Below are positions 1 through 7,875 of a stretch of DNA of 23,806 nt, piece after piece. Source of the stretch: an uncultured Parabacteroides sp. (lineage in GTDB: Bacteria > Bacteroidota > Bacteroidia > Bacteroidales > Tannerellaceae); the NCBI RefSeq assembly GCF_905196875.1, contig NZ_CAJJWO010000079.1, positions 1 to 23,806 on the forward strand. Reading direction: 5' to 3'. A program made the position numbers and the translations under genes. How positions within the stretch are numbered: the first letter of the stretch is position 1; every line of letters begins with the position of its first letter. A model generated the notes under the pieces. The model ran no database searches and had not been told where the DNA came from. It saw only the letters and a program-made list of their open reading frames with translations.

Positions 1-4
1 GATG

Positions 5-36
5 CAAAAGTAGTGTTATAAAACATACACTCCAAA
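5..36 (-). promoter_or_regulatory. Promoter for a leftward gene outside the window
   Basis: Read on the minus strand, TTTG (33-36) is followed after 20 bp by TACTTTTG (5-12). This fits the Bacteroidetes primary-sigma consensus TTTG-N19-21-TAnnTTTG in both boxes and spacing. It would drive a minus-strand gene lying left of position 1, which cannot be seen. Confidence 0.6.
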
Positions 37-211
37 CTTTTATCACTTTATTTTTTCAGCAATGCCACAACCAGGAGACTATATTTCTGAACGACTGCAC
101 GTTACAAGATGAAAAAAATATCAAAGCGAGTACTCCCTACTTTACGATTATTATTACTACTTATATTATGTACGCGAGAAACAGAATACCTAAAAGGATG
201 GAAGATATAAA

Positions 212-252
212 AAAACAAAAGCCCCTTACCCTTCCGGATATGGAGCTTTGTT
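212..252 (-). terminator. Rho-independent terminator of rpoD
   Basis: On the minus strand, 23 bases past the rpoD stop, AAAGCTCC pairs with GGGGCTTT (one G-U pair) around a loop of about 16 nt. A run of T broken by a single G follows, as expected for an intrinsic terminator. Confidence 0.65.
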
Positions 253-275
253 TACCTCTTTGGTTTTACCCGAGG

Positions 276-1136
276 TTAACCTAAATACGATTTGAGGAGC
301 TTGCTACGTGTTCCTTGTCTTAACCTTCTAATTGCTTTTTCCTTGATCTGGCGGACGCGCTCTCTAGTGAGGCCAAATTTGTCGCCAATCTCTTCCAATG
401 TCATTTCCTGACAGCCTATACCGAAAAACATTTTGATTATTTCACATTCTCTTTCGGTCAGTGTAGCAAGTGCTCGATCAATTTCTTTAGCCAGTGACTC
501 GTTCATCAACGATCGGTCAGCGATAGGAGCGTCGTCGTTCACAAGCACATCCAAAAGACTATTGTCTTCGCCCTCTACGAACGGAGCATCTACTGAGATA
601 TGTCTTCCGGACACCTTTAGAGTATCTGAAATCTTATCTACAGGAATATCCAGCTCGTCTGCAAGTTCTTCGGGAGATGGTCGACGTTCGTTTTCCTGTT
701 CGAATTTAGAGAAAGCTTTACTGATCTTATTCAGCGAGCCAACCTGATTCAACGGAAGACGAACAATTCTTGACTGTTCTGCCAAAGCCTGCAGGATAGA
801 CTGACGAATCCACCATACGGCATAAGAAATAAACTTAAACCCTCTCGTTTCATCAAACTTCTCGGCAGCTTTTATCAATCCCAGGTTACCTTCATTAATA
901 AGGTCAGGCAAACTAAGCCCCTGATTTTGATATTGCTTTGCCACAGAAACGACGAAACGCAGATTCGCTCTGGTTAATTTCTCCAATGCTCTACGGTCTC
1001 CTCTTTTGATTGCCTGTGCCAATTCTACTTCTTCTTCAACTGTAATAAGATCTTCGCGGCCTATTTCCTGAAGATACTTATCAAGCGAAGCACTTTCGCG
1101 ATTGGTAATGGACTTTGTAATCTTTAACTGTCTCAT
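276..1136 (-). CDS. rpoD: Primary sigma factor RpoD (sigma-70 family)
   Basis: Primary (housekeeping) sigma factor that directs RNA polymerase to most promoters. At 286 aa it has the short form usual in Bacteroidetes, without the long region 1.1 and non-conserved insert of E. coli sigma-70. Region 1.2 lies at about residues 14-45 (SLDKYLQEIGRE), region 2 at 50-120 (NLRFVVSVAKQY, DLINEGNLGLIKA, FISYAVWWIRQSI), region 3 at 125-205 and region 4 at 222-275, with the helix-turn-helix MTLEEIGDKFGLTRERVRQIKEKA. The ATG at 1136 is followed directly by typical N-terminal residues. A -7 box lies upstream and a terminator downstream, so it appears to be transcribed alone. The promoter boxes found elsewhere in this window are those expected for this sigma type. 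Identity is very secure. Confidence 0.97.
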   Translation of the reverse strand: MRQLKITKSITNRESASLDKYLQEIGREDLITVEEEVELAQAIKRGDRRALEKLTRANLRFVVSVAKQYQNQGLSLPDLINEGNLGLIKAAEKFDETRGFKFISYAVWWIRQSILQALAEQSRIVRLPLNQVGSLNKISKAFSKFEQENERRPSPEELADELDIPVDKISDTLKVSGRHISVDAPFVEGEDNSLLDVLVNDDAPIADRSLMNESLAKEIDRALATLTERECEIIKMFFGIGCQEMTLEEIGDKFGLTRERVRQIKEKAIRRLRQGTRSKLLKSYLG

Positions 1137-1167
1137 CCAATGTTTTTAATTGAGAAATATCAGGGTG

Positions 1168-1175
1168 CAAAGATA
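1168..1175 (-). promoter_or_regulatory. -7 box of the rpoD promoter
   Basis: TATCTTTG on the minus strand matches TAnnTTTG and lies 31 bases upstream of the rpoD ATG. The -33 region (about 1195-1198) reads TTTT rather than TTTG and overlaps the arm of the degQ/htrA terminator hairpin. Confidence 0.55.
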
Positions 1176-1194
1176 ATATTATTTTTATTGAGAA

Positions 1195-1227
1195 AATTGG
1201 TCGTGTGCACCCTACACCCGACCAATT
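1195..1227 (-). terminator. Hairpin terminator after the htrA-like gene
   Basis: AATTGGTCGTGTG (1195-1207) pairs with CACCCGACCAATT (1215-1227): 12 of 13 positions pair around a 7-nt loop. On the minus strand the stem ends in TTTT. It separates the protease gene from rpoD. Confidence 0.65.
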
Positions 1228-1279
1228 ATAAACCTTTAACAATCTTCCCGCCAAATAAGACGAATATAACTTTATTTTA

Positions 1280-2857
1280 TTATTCGGCTAGATCAATAGC
1301 ATAAACTTTTGTACGTCCATTCGGATAAAAACCTTTCACAACGATGTAACGATCATCAGAATTTCCTTTCAATACTTTATCTACCAACTTTTCGAGTTGT
1401 TCAGGTGTAGATATTTTCTGGTCGTTAACAATCATGATAATGAAGCCTTTCTGGATTCCGGCATCTTTCATTTTACCTTTTAATAATCCGGTTACTTCAA
1501 CACCATAACTTACACCAAGTTCACGTTTTTGTTTATCCGTCAACGCTTTAAAAGCGGCTCCAAGAACATCTGCACTATTATCACCTGCATTCTTTACAAC
1601 AGATGTACTACCTTGTGCATTACGAAGTTCTACAGTAAATGTCTTATTACTTCCATTACGATCAACAGTGACTTCTACCTTATCACCAGGGCGATATTTA
1701 CTGATCTGTTCCTGCAATGCATTTGCATTTTTCACTTTTGCACCATTTACAGCAATGATCACATCCCCCTTTTCGATACCGGCTTCTTTAGCAGAACTTC
1801 TATCAGCAAAATCAGATACACAAGCTCCTTCAGACACTTTGATCTTCGATTTCAACTCAGTCAGCTCCTCTTTCAGTTTACTATCCAGGTTGGGATAACT
1901 CAACTGATCGGCAATATCACCCACGCTCATCATCAAAACACCAAGAACAGCACGCTGTACAGTTCCATATTGTTTCAAATCGCTTGCCACTTTACCTGCA
2001 ATACTAATAGGTACGGCAAATGAATATCCGGCAAAGTTTCCTGTTTCTGAATAAATAGCCGTGTTGATACCAATCAGTTCACCTTTTGTGTTTACCAAAG
2101 CACCACCACTATTACCTGGATTTACAGCAGCATCAGTCTGGATAAATGATTCAATTTTACTTCTGTCACCCCCCATAGAAATACCGCGGCCTTTTGCACT
2201 AACGATACCAGCGGTAACAGTAGAGGTTAAATTGAATGGATTACCTACAGCCAACACCCACTCTCCTACTTTCAGTTTTTCAGAATCACCAAACGGTATA
2301 GTAGGAAGATCTTTTGCATCTACTTTTATTAAAGCAATATCCGTGGTAGGATCGGTTCCAATCAATTTTGCCGGGAATTTACGGTTGTCATTTAATGTGA
2401 CTTCCAATTCATCAGCACCATCGATCACATGGTTATTTGTAATAATGTATCCATCTGTGGAAATAATGACACCCGAACCAGAACCTACGCGGGGTTGTGG
2501 TTGCGGACGCTGGAAACCTCCACCTCCTCGTCCTCCAAATCCGAAGAAGTATTCGAAAGGATCAACATACTGCTGCTGGCCTCTACCATCATCAGCATAT
2601 TGTTTAGCATTCGTCGTAGCTTTAATATGCACTACCCCATGTACCGTACTTTCTGCCGCTTTGGTAAAATCCGTATTTTCAGCAGCCACTGCATTCAATC
2701 CAGCATACCGGACAGACTGATTAAATGTATTTATTGAATCAGTGACATAAACCGGTTGTTTTTTATTCATCAGATAAGCACTTGTCCCAACCGCAGCACC
2801 GGTACTGATGGCAGCAACAAGAACGACTCCTAGCACATTTTTCCACATTGTTTTCAT
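1280..2857 (-). CDS. htrA: Do/HtrA family periplasmic serine protease with two PDZ domains
   Basis: Envelope serine protease/chaperone of the DegP/DegQ type (peptidase family S1C), which degrades misfolded periplasmic proteins. The N-terminus has a hydrophobic segment at about residues 7-29, a signal peptide or anchor. A Gly/Pro/Gln-rich loop (about 101-125) precedes the trypsin-like domain. The catalytic triad is visible: His143 in NNHVIDGADE, Asp173 in TTDIALIKVD and Ser250 in NPGNSGGAL. Two PDZ domains follow, at about 300-405 (KEAGIEKGDVIIAVNG) and 430-520 (MKDAGIQKGFIIMIVND). The length of 525 aa is normal. It is followed by its own terminator, so co-transcription with rpoD is unlikely. 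DegP versus DegQ cannot be decided from sequence alone. Confidence 0.95.
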   Translation of the reverse strand: MKTMWKNVLGVVLVAAISTGAAVGTSAYLMNKKQPVYVTDSINTFNQSVRYAGLNAVAAENTDFTKAAESTVHGVVHIKATTNAKQYADDGRGQQQYVDPFEYFFGFGGRGGGGFQRPQPQPRVGSGSGVIISTDGYIITNNHVIDGADELEVTLNDNRKFPAKLIGTDPTTDIALIKVDAKDLPTIPFGDSEKLKVGEWVLAVGNPFNLTSTVTAGIVSAKGRGISMGGDRSKIESFIQTDAAVNPGNSGGALVNTKGELIGINTAIYSETGNFAGYSFAVPISIAGKVASDLKQYGTVQRAVLGVLMMSVGDIADQLSYPNLDSKLKEELTELKSKIKVSEGACVSDFADRSSAKEAGIEKGDVIIAVNGAKVKNANALQEQISKYRPGDKVEVTVDRNGSNKTFTVELRNAQGSTSVVKNAGDNSADVLGAAFKALTDKQKRELGVSYGVEVTGLLKGKMKDAGIQKGFIIMIVNDQKISTPEQLEKLVDKVLKGNSDDRYIVVKGFYPNGRTKVYAIDLAE

Positions 2858-3215
2858 ACTCTTTCGATTTTATCAAACATTTAAATTTAACACTTTTCTT
2901 TCGACAAAGAAAGTTCAAAAAACGTGCGATTATTCCATTTGCCTTTGATTTTTTATCACTTTTAACGGCGATTTATCCGGGCTTAACTGCGCTTAACAGT
3001 ACTGTGTATTGCAAAGTACCTTTTTAACAATCATTCCCCTGCCAAATGGTCATGCTTTCAGTAATATAACAGTAAGAACGGCAGAAAGTTCAACTGGATT
3101 GGCAGCAGGCTAGTGATAGGTGTCAGATAAATATTTACCTTATTATATAGATGCAATAAGCGATAAGCCTTACAAAATTGTCAACCGTCAACTGTCAACT
3201 GTCAACTAAAATACC
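2858..3215. other. Intergenic region between htrA and rnpB
   Basis: AT-rich non-coding stretch between divergent genes. It holds the 5' leader of the htrA-like gene, a direct repeat GCTTAAC (2980-2986 and 2990-2996), an adjoining perfect palindrome ACAGTACTGT (2996-3005), and a 7-bp tandem repeat (3180-3207) just ahead of the rnpB -7 box. No convincing TAnnTTTG box for htrA was found; TACTTTGC at 3011-3018 (minus strand) has the right letters but is one base short. No ORF there looks like a gene. Confidence 0.6.
3180..3207. repeat. Four tandem copies of a 7-bp unit (GTCAACY)
   Basis: The unit GTCAACC is followed by three perfect copies of GTCAACT, ending 8 bases before the rnpB -7 box. The array therefore occupies the place where a -33 element should lie. 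Confidence 0.9.
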
Positions 3216-3223
3216 TATCTTTG
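3216..3223 (+). promoter_or_regulatory. -7 box of the rnpB promoter
   Basis: TATCTTTG matches TAnnTTTG exactly and lies 6 bases before the expected 5' end of RNase P RNA. No TTTG is present 19-21 bp upstream, where the tandem repeat lies. Confidence 0.7.
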
Positions 3224-3229
3224 TCGCAT

Positions 3230-3586
3230 TGCAGCCTGCCGGTCTGTCGCTCATCTTCGGATGTGAGGAAAGTCCGGGCAACACAGAGCACCATACTTCT
3301 TAACGGGAAGCTGTTCGTAAGGGCAGAGTAGTGTAACAGAAAATAACCGCCGGATTCGCGTCCGGTAAGGGTGAAAAGGTGAGGTAAAAGCTCACCGGGT
3401 CCCGTAGCAATACGGGATGCCGTACGCCTTATGGGTTGTAAGGTCATGTATACCGGCGTATGTAGGATTGCTCGTCCGATGCCGGGGGGTAGACCGCTAA
3501 AGCTTGCCGGTGACGGTAAGACAAGATAAATGGCAGACACTTCAGCTTCGGCCGGAGTACAGGACCCGGCTTACAGGCAGGCTGCA
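3230..3586 (+). ncRNA. rnpB: RNase P RNA, bacterial type A
   Basis: Catalytic RNA that trims the 5' leader of precursor tRNAs. The P1 helix is formed by TGCAGCCTGCC (3230-3240) and GGCAGGCTGCA (3576-3586), perfectly complementary. The universal core is present: GAGGAAAGTCCGGGC (3262-3276) forms the 5' side of P4, AACAGAAAATAACCGCC (about 3337-3353) follows, then GGTGAAAAGGTGAGGTAAAAG (split here as GGTGAAAAGG and TGAGGTAAAAG, about 3370-3390), and ACCCGGCTTACAG (3564-3576) forms the 3' side of P4. The length of about 357 nt is normal. A promoter box stands just upstream and a T-run follows P1. ORFs read through this region in either direction have no coding meaning. Confidence 0.96.
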
Positions 3587-3593
3587 TTTTTTT
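3576..3593 (+). terminator. 3' strand of P1 plus T-run ending rnpB
   Basis: The 3' strand of P1 is followed directly by seven T (3587-3593). Because P1 pairs with the far 5' end, it could act as the terminator stem only after the whole RNA is made; a smaller local stem could also serve. Confidence 0.45.
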
Positions 3594-3633
3594 ATTCATC
3601 CGGCAAATACTCTTTGCCCCTACATTTCACAGC

Positions 3634-5010
3634 ATGAAGAAGAAGACGGATAAAAAGACTGCTGAAAAAAAGCCTCTGGGAGAACGGATCAACGCCTTGC
3701 TGACACGAACCATTCATTTTGTTACTTACGACATCTGGCGAATTACAGAAAATGAAGTAAGCGGCCTGAAAGAAATATATATAAATACGATCAAGACAGT
3801 CATACTGGCCATACGCGGATTCAATAATGAGAACCTTCAAACGAAAGCATCCGCTCTTACTTACAGTACATTATTGGCTATTGTTCCCTTACTGGCGGTA
3901 TTATTAGGTATTGCCAAAGGCTTCGGATTCCAGGAAGCAGTACAGCAGGAACTATTCGATTATTTTCCCCGACAAGAACAAGAGTTAAGCGAAGCCTTTA
4001 AGTTCGTAGAAAGATATCTGGCACAAGCACAAGGCGGAGTCATTATCGGAGTCGGTCTTATCCTTTTATTCTACACAGTCATTAACCTGATTTCATCTAT
4101 AGAAGATACATTCAACGATATCTGGCAAATCCAAAAGTCGCGTCCATGGCACCGGAAAATCTCCGATTACCTGGCTTTATTCCTCATATTACCGGTATTA
4201 ATGACGGCTTCAAGCGGTTTGTCCATATTTATGTCTACGCTGCAAAACTCATTCTTAAGCAGCTATGTGTTCTTCACTCCTTTGGTAGAGTTCTTCCTGA
4301 ATATCGCTCCGTTCATAATCACAATAATGGTATTCACAGCCTTGTATGTTTCACTCCCCAATACGAAGGTGAAATTTGTAAACGGACTTGTTGCCGGCAT
4401 ACTGGCAGGTTCCGCTTTCCAGTTTTTCCAGTTCATTTATATCAGTGGACAGATATGGGTTAACAAATACAATGCTATCTACGGTAGTTTCGCAGCCCTA
4501 CCTTTATTATTATTATGGTTACAGTTATCCTGGTTAATCTGCCTCTTTGGAGCAGAACTATCTTATGCTTCTCAGAATGTAAAGAAATTCAGTTTTGAAC
4601 GAGATAGTAAAAACATCAGCCGACGATATAAAGACTTCCTAACCTTATTGATCGCCTCTCTGATCGTAAAACGCTTTGTGAAGGGAGAAAGGCCATATAC
4701 CGCCGATGAACTGTCTGACGATTATCGCATCCCCATCCGGGTAACAACGGAAATACTTTATCTGCTTACCGAACTTCATATTATTATAGAGGTCAATTAC
4801 GAAAATGACGAACGGGTAGTCTACTATCAACCTGCCATTGATGTAAATAAGATCAGTGTAAGTTACCTGTTGACGAAGATGGATGAATACGGTTCCGAGA
4901 ACTTTAAGATCGATACCTCCTGCCTGTTCACAAAAGAATGGCATACCTTGCTCAAAACAAGAGAAGATATGATTAAAGCGAATAATAATATCCTGCTGAA
5001 AGACTTATGA
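3634..5010 (+). CDS. YihY/BrkB family inner-membrane protein
   Basis: Polytopic membrane protein of the YihY/BrkB family, once misnamed RNase BN; its role is not established. The protein has 458 aa. After a basic N-terminus, about six hydrophobic segments can be read at roughly residues 78-93, 134-154, 178-200, 212-240, 250-272 and 285-310. Family signatures are KASALTYSTLLAIVPLLAV near the first segment and IYGSFAALPLLLLWLQLSW before GAELSYA near the last. A soluble C-terminal part of about 130 residues (330-458), with a winged-helix-like stretch (YTADELSDDYRIP), is longer than in the E. coli protein and is common in Bacteroidetes members. It begins 41 bases after the rnpB T-run and its TGA overlaps the next ATG by four bases (ATGA), so it is co-translated with the MATE gene. 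Confidence 0.9.
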   Translation: MKKKTDKKTAEKKPLGERINALLTRTIHFVTYDIWRITENEVSGLKEIYINTIKTVILAIRGFNNENLQTKASALTYSTLLAIVPLLAVLLGIAKGFGFQEAVQQELFDYFPRQEQELSEAFKFVERYLAQAQGGVIIGVGLILLFYTVINLISSIEDTFNDIWQIQKSRPWHRKISDYLALFLILPVLMTASSGLSIFMSTLQNSFLSSYVFFTPLVEFFLNIAPFIITIMVFTALYVSLPNTKVKFVNGLVAGILAGSAFQFFQFIYISGQIWVNKYNAIYGSFAALPLLLLWLQLSWLICLFGAELSYASQNVKKFSFERDSKNISRRYKDFLTLLIASLIVKRFVKGERPYTADELSDDYRIPIRVTTEILYLLTELHIIIEVNYENDERVVYYQPAIDVNKISVSYLLTKMDEYGSENFKIDTSCLFTKEWHTLLKTREDMIKANNNILLKDL

Positions 5011-6341
5011 CCCACGACCTGACACATGGTCCGGTATGGAAAGTGATCGTACGCTTCGCACTCCCACTACTCATCGGTAACCTGCTGCAACAGTTATATA
5101 ATGTAACCGACAGCATCATCGTCGGACAATTTCTGGGGAAAGAAGCGCTTGCAGCCGTTTCCGCCTCCTTCTTTATTTATTACTTCATCATTTCATTAGT
5201 GATCGGAGTCGGAAGCGGAACATCCGTTGTTGTTTCACAATTTTTCGGAGCAAAGCAATATGATAAAGTTCAACGCGCCTTCTCTTCTTTCTTTATTTTC
5301 ATGCTCGTAGCGGGGATCGCTCTTTCAATAGCCGGGATCATCTTTGCCGAGCCTGTTTTCCGCCTGACCAACACACCGGAGGAAGTAATACCAGATGCTG
5401 TTGCTTATTTCAGAATATATATCGGAGGAACTTTTCTCTTCGTCACATTCAACAGTATAATCTCCATATTGAGAGGTGTAGGCGAATCCGTCCGGCCAAT
5501 GATCTTCATATTTATTACCACCGTACTAAATATCGTTTTGGATTTATTATTCATCGTTGGTTTTAAGTGGGGAATTGAAGGAGCGGCACGCGCAACCGTC
5601 ATCGCACAAGGAATCGGAATGTGTATCGCCTTAGGATATGTAAATAATACGCATCCCCTACTCTCGATCAAAAAACAAGACTTGCTATTTGATATGAAAC
5701 TCTTTAAGGAAGGATTGAAAATAGGACTTCCCACTAGTATACAACAATGTGCAATTGCCCTGGGTTTGATTGCCTTGCTTGGAATTGTCAATAGTTTTGG
5801 AACCGACACGCTGACAGCCTATGGAGCTGCAGGTAAAATCGATACAATCATAACACAGGCCGTTCTCACTTTATCGGGTGCACTGGCTGCTTTCTGCGGA
5901 CAGAATATCGGAGCCGGCCATTTCGACCGTGTACGTAAAGGGTTACGATTTACCATGCTGGTCAATCTCATATTCAGCCTGATTACATTCACAGCCATTT
6001 ATTTTTTCGGAGAAGAAATGATGCGGGCTTTTACCAGCGACCAGGCTGTAATAGCTATCGGAAAAGAATATTTACTGATTATAGGAGGATTCTTTATTGT
6101 GCACGGTGCGCTGAATATATATAACGGTGCACTTCGAGGAGCAGGAGATACTATCTTCACAATGGTAACCAGCTTGCTATGCCTGTGGCTGATCCGTATC
6201 CCACTCGCCTACCAGCTAAGCGCATGGTACGGACGACAAGGGATCTGGTGGGCTATCGGAATCAGTATCGCCATTGGATTTGTCATCACTTATATCTATT
6301 ATAAGATGGATCTGTGGAAGAAAAGATGTGTCGTAAAATAG
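5007..6341 (+). CDS. MATE family efflux transporter
   Basis: Multidrug and toxin extrusion transporter of the inner membrane, usually an antiporter driven by H+ or Na+ that exports cationic drugs or metabolites. The 444-aa length and roughly twelve hydrophobic segments are typical. The family opening is clear: a transport-proximal PLLIGNLLQQLYNVTDSIIVG followed by KEALAAVSAS. The second half repeats the layout (LPTSIQQCAIALGLIALLGIVN, then AAGKIDTIITQAVLTLSGA). The start overlaps the yihY-like stop (ATGA), which suggests coupled translation. Substrate cannot be predicted. A strong inverted repeat follows the stop. Confidence 0.93.
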   Translation: MTHDLTHGPVWKVIVRFALPLLIGNLLQQLYNVTDSIIVGQFLGKEALAAVSASFFIYYFIISLVIGVGSGTSVVVSQFFGAKQYDKVQRAFSSFFIFMLVAGIALSIAGIIFAEPVFRLTNTPEEVIPDAVAYFRIYIGGTFLFVTFNSIISILRGVGESVRPMIFIFITTVLNIVLDLLFIVGFKWGIEGAARATVIAQGIGMCIALGYVNNTHPLLSIKKQDLLFDMKLFKEGLKIGLPTSIQQCAIALGLIALLGIVNSFGTDTLTAYGAAGKIDTIITQAVLTLSGALAAFCGQNIGAGHFDRVRKGLRFTMLVNLIFSLITFTAIYFFGEEMMRAFTSDQAVIAIGKEYLLIIGGFFIVHGALNIYNGALRGAGDTIFTMVTSLLCLWLIRIPLAYQLSAWYGRQGIWWAIGISIAIGFVITYIYYKMDLWKKRCVVK

Positions 6342-6385
6342 CAGACAGCACAAAACCGGACAAATGCCCGTTTTTGTGCTGTCTG
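6342..6385. terminator. Bidirectional hairpin between MATE gene and riboflavin synthase
   Basis: CAGACAGCACAAAACCGG (6342-6359) and CCCGTTTTTGTGCTGTCTG (6367-6385) form a long stem with one extra T in the right arm and a short loop. It starts right after the MATE stop and lies between convergent genes. The A/T-rich run is inside the stem rather than after it, so its strength is uncertain. Confidence 0.7.
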
Positions 6386-6404
6386 GCTAATGAGAGGGAA
6401 TCTT

Positions 6405-7007
6405 TCATTTGAACTGCATCATTTTGCTGATGTATTTGCCTACAATATCAAATTCCAGATTGACAACAGTGCCTTTTTCGATCTGGCAGAAGTTCGTATT
6501 ATCATGTGTATAAGGAATAATAGCCACTTCAAAGCTATTTTGCTGTGAGTTGCAGACAGTCAGGCTGACACCGTTCACACAAACGGAACCTTTTTCCACT
6601 GTCATATACCCTTGCTGCGCCATTGCCTTGTCGAAAGTATATTCAAATGTATAATACCAGCTACCGTCCGCCTCGCGTACATCTTTACATACAGCAGTCT
6701 GATCCACATGTCCCTGCACAATATGACCGTCGAGGCGACCGTTCATCATCATGCTTCGTTCAAGATTAACCAGATCACCCACTTTCAGTAAACCAAGATT
6801 CGAACGATCCAAAGTTTCCTGAATAGCAGTCACCGTATATGTATCGTCGGTCAGACTTACAACCGTAAGGCATACGCCATTATGTGCCACACTCTGATCA
6901 ATTTTCAGTTCATTTACAAACGAACATTTCATTGTGATATGCAGGTTTCCCTGATCTGCGTTCAGCGCAACCACCTGAGTAGCTTCTTCTACAATTCCTG
7001 AGAACAT
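6405..7007 (-). CDS. ribE: Riboflavin synthase, alpha subunit
   Basis: Final enzyme of riboflavin biosynthesis: it converts two molecules of 6,7-dimethyl-8-ribityllumazine into riboflavin and a pyrimidinedione. The 200-aa chain has the two tandem lumazine-binding barrels of the family, about residues 1-97 and 98-195. Each carries the repeated signature: NGVCLTVV (43-50) and NGVSLTV (145-151). The N-terminus MFSGIVEE and the linker segment GRLDGHIVQGHVD are diagnostic. It stands alone, without other rib genes nearby, and is divergent from the TM2 gene. A TATCTTTG box lies 34 bases upstream of its ATG. No FMN riboswitch was seen in its short leader. The symbol ribE follows Gram-positive usage; E. 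coli calls it ribC. Confidence 0.96.
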   Translation of the reverse strand: MFSGIVEEATQVVALNADQGNLHITMKCSFVNELKIDQSVAHNGVCLTVVSLTDDTYTVTAIQETLDRSNLGLLKVGDLVNLERSMMMNGRLDGHIVQGHVDQTAVCKDVREADGSWYYTFEYTFDKAMAQQGYMTVEKGSVCVNGVSLTVCNSQQNSFEVAIIPYTHDNTNFCQIEKGTVVNLEFDIVGKYISKMMQFK

Positions 7008-7041
7008 AGTCTTGTGTTGTTTTAATTAATATTATCAGGTT

Positions 7042-7049
7042 CAAAGATA
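7042..7049 (-). promoter_or_regulatory. -7 box of the ribE promoter
   Basis: TATCTTTG on the minus strand, 34 bases upstream of the ATG. It stands back to back with the plus-strand box at 7061-7068, so the -33 region of each promoter overlaps the other promoter. Confidence 0.55.
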
Positions 7050-7060
7050 CGGAATTTTAC

Positions 7061-7068
7061 TATATTTG
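7061..7068 (+). promoter_or_regulatory. -7 box for the first TM2 gene
   Basis: TATATTTG matches TAnnTTTG and lies 25 bases before the TM2 ATG. No TTTG is seen at the expected -33 position. Confidence 0.55.
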
Positions 7069-7093
7069 TCATTAGTAATCAATCTATAAAATT

Positions 7094-7435
7094 ATGGACG
7101 CACAGAAAGTGGACTTGTTCCTCCTGACAAACAGTAGCAAACTACCTAGCAGTCACATATCTATTATAAGAGACCGCCTACTCGCTATGGATGAATCCAA
7201 AATGATTTATCTGCAAACTTGTGATTTTAAAGACCCGACAGTAATACTTATTATTTCCGTATTCCTGGGTTCGCTCGGCATAGACCGTTTCCTTATCGGT
7301 GACGTCGGCCTGGGTGTCGGAAAGTTAGTCACTTTAGGAGGTTGCGGTATCTGGTGTATTATCGACTGGTTCCTCATCATGGATGCAACCAAAAGAAAAA
7401 ATCTGGAACAGCTGCAAAACGTATTAATGTTTTAA
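7094..7435 (+). CDS. TM2 domain protein (copy 1)
   Basis: Small membrane protein (113 aa) with a TM2 domain, two membrane helices joined by a short turn. A soluble N-terminal part of about 48 residues (VDLFLLTNSSKLP and on) precedes the domain at about residues 50-105. The family motif is visible: helix ILIISVFLGSLG, then the turn GIDRFLIGDVGLGVGKL, then helix GGCGIWCIIDWFLI followed by the basic end ATKRKN. The function of such bacterial proteins is unknown. A second gene of the same layout lies 441 bases downstream, and the two probably arose by duplication. The DUF2752 gene follows almost directly. Confidence 0.88.
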   Translation: MDAQKVDLFLLTNSSKLPSSHISIIRDRLLAMDESKMIYLQTCDFKDPTVILIISVFLGSLGIDRFLIGDVGLGVGKLVTLGGCGIWCIIDWFLIMDATKRKNLEQLQNVLMF

Positions 7436-7449
7436 CTTCTGCCCTCATT

Positions 7450-7821
7450 GTGGGAACAAGAAATAAATATGCATATCTTGCCATAATCATAATGGCCGGA
7501 TATGCATTATCTGTATTTCCCTGCATATTCCACACAATAACCGGATATCCCTGTCCTGCCTGCGGAACACGCCGCGCACTTCTCATCTTATTAAATGGGA
7601 ATATCTACGACTCCATCCTGGTCAATCCGTATGGCTTATTACTCGTTCTACTGACAGCCATCTATCTTACGGGCATGACGATAGATTTTATCCGAAAAAA
7701 AGATCAGTTCCAAAGTTGGCTGACAAGAGCGGAACGACATCTGATGAACAAATACATCCTCGCTTCCATTATTCTCCTGACTATCCTCAATTGGATATGG
7801 AATATCCATAAAGGACTGTAA
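7450..7821 (+). CDS. DUF2752 family membrane protein
   Basis: Small membrane protein with the DUF2752 signature: a helix, then GYPCPACGTRRALLILLNGN with the CPxCGxxRA core, then NPYG and two more hydrophobic segments, with a final amphipathic WIWNIHKGL. The paired cysteines and their setting are diagnostic; the biochemical role is unknown. The start is uncertain. The frame is open upstream into the TM2 gene (a TTG at 7342), which would mean a 94-base overlap. A GTG at 7450, 14 bases after the TM2 stop, keeps the first membrane helix whole and is chosen here. The first ATG (7492) would cut that helix. DUF2752 and TM2 genes are often neighbours in Bacteroidetes, which suggests a shared role. 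Confidence 0.75.
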   Translation: MGTRNKYAYLAIIIMAGYALSVFPCIFHTITGYPCPACGTRRALLILLNGNIYDSILVNPYGLLLVLLTAIYLTGMTIDFIRKKDQFQSWLTRAERHLMNKYILASIILLTILNWIWNIHKGL

Positions 7822-7838
7822 ATAACACGGGAAATTCG

Positions 7839-7846
7839 TATCTTTG
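7839..7846 (+). promoter_or_regulatory. -7 box for the second TM2 gene
   Basis: TATCTTTG, a full match to TAnnTTTG, 29 bases before the second TM2 ATG. It suggests that copy 2 can be transcribed apart from copy 1. No clear -33 box was seen. Confidence 0.55.
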
Positions 7847-7875
7847 CATCATATTCACAAACCGACCGAAATAAT

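Noticed and set aside
2061..2720. Plus-strand 219-codon open frame
   Set aside because: It is antisense to the catalytic and Gly-rich part of the HtrA-like protease and gives a low-complexity Pro/Ser/Thr-rich translation.
3202..3540. Minus-strand 112-codon open frame
   Set aside because: It lies across RNase P RNA, whose core motifs and P1 helix are unmistakable; the frame has no recognisable protein features.
6950..7093. Possible FMN riboswitch before the riboflavin synthase gene
   Set aside because: The leader from the -7 box to the ATG is under 40 bases, too short for an FMN aptamer, and no RFN motifs are visible.
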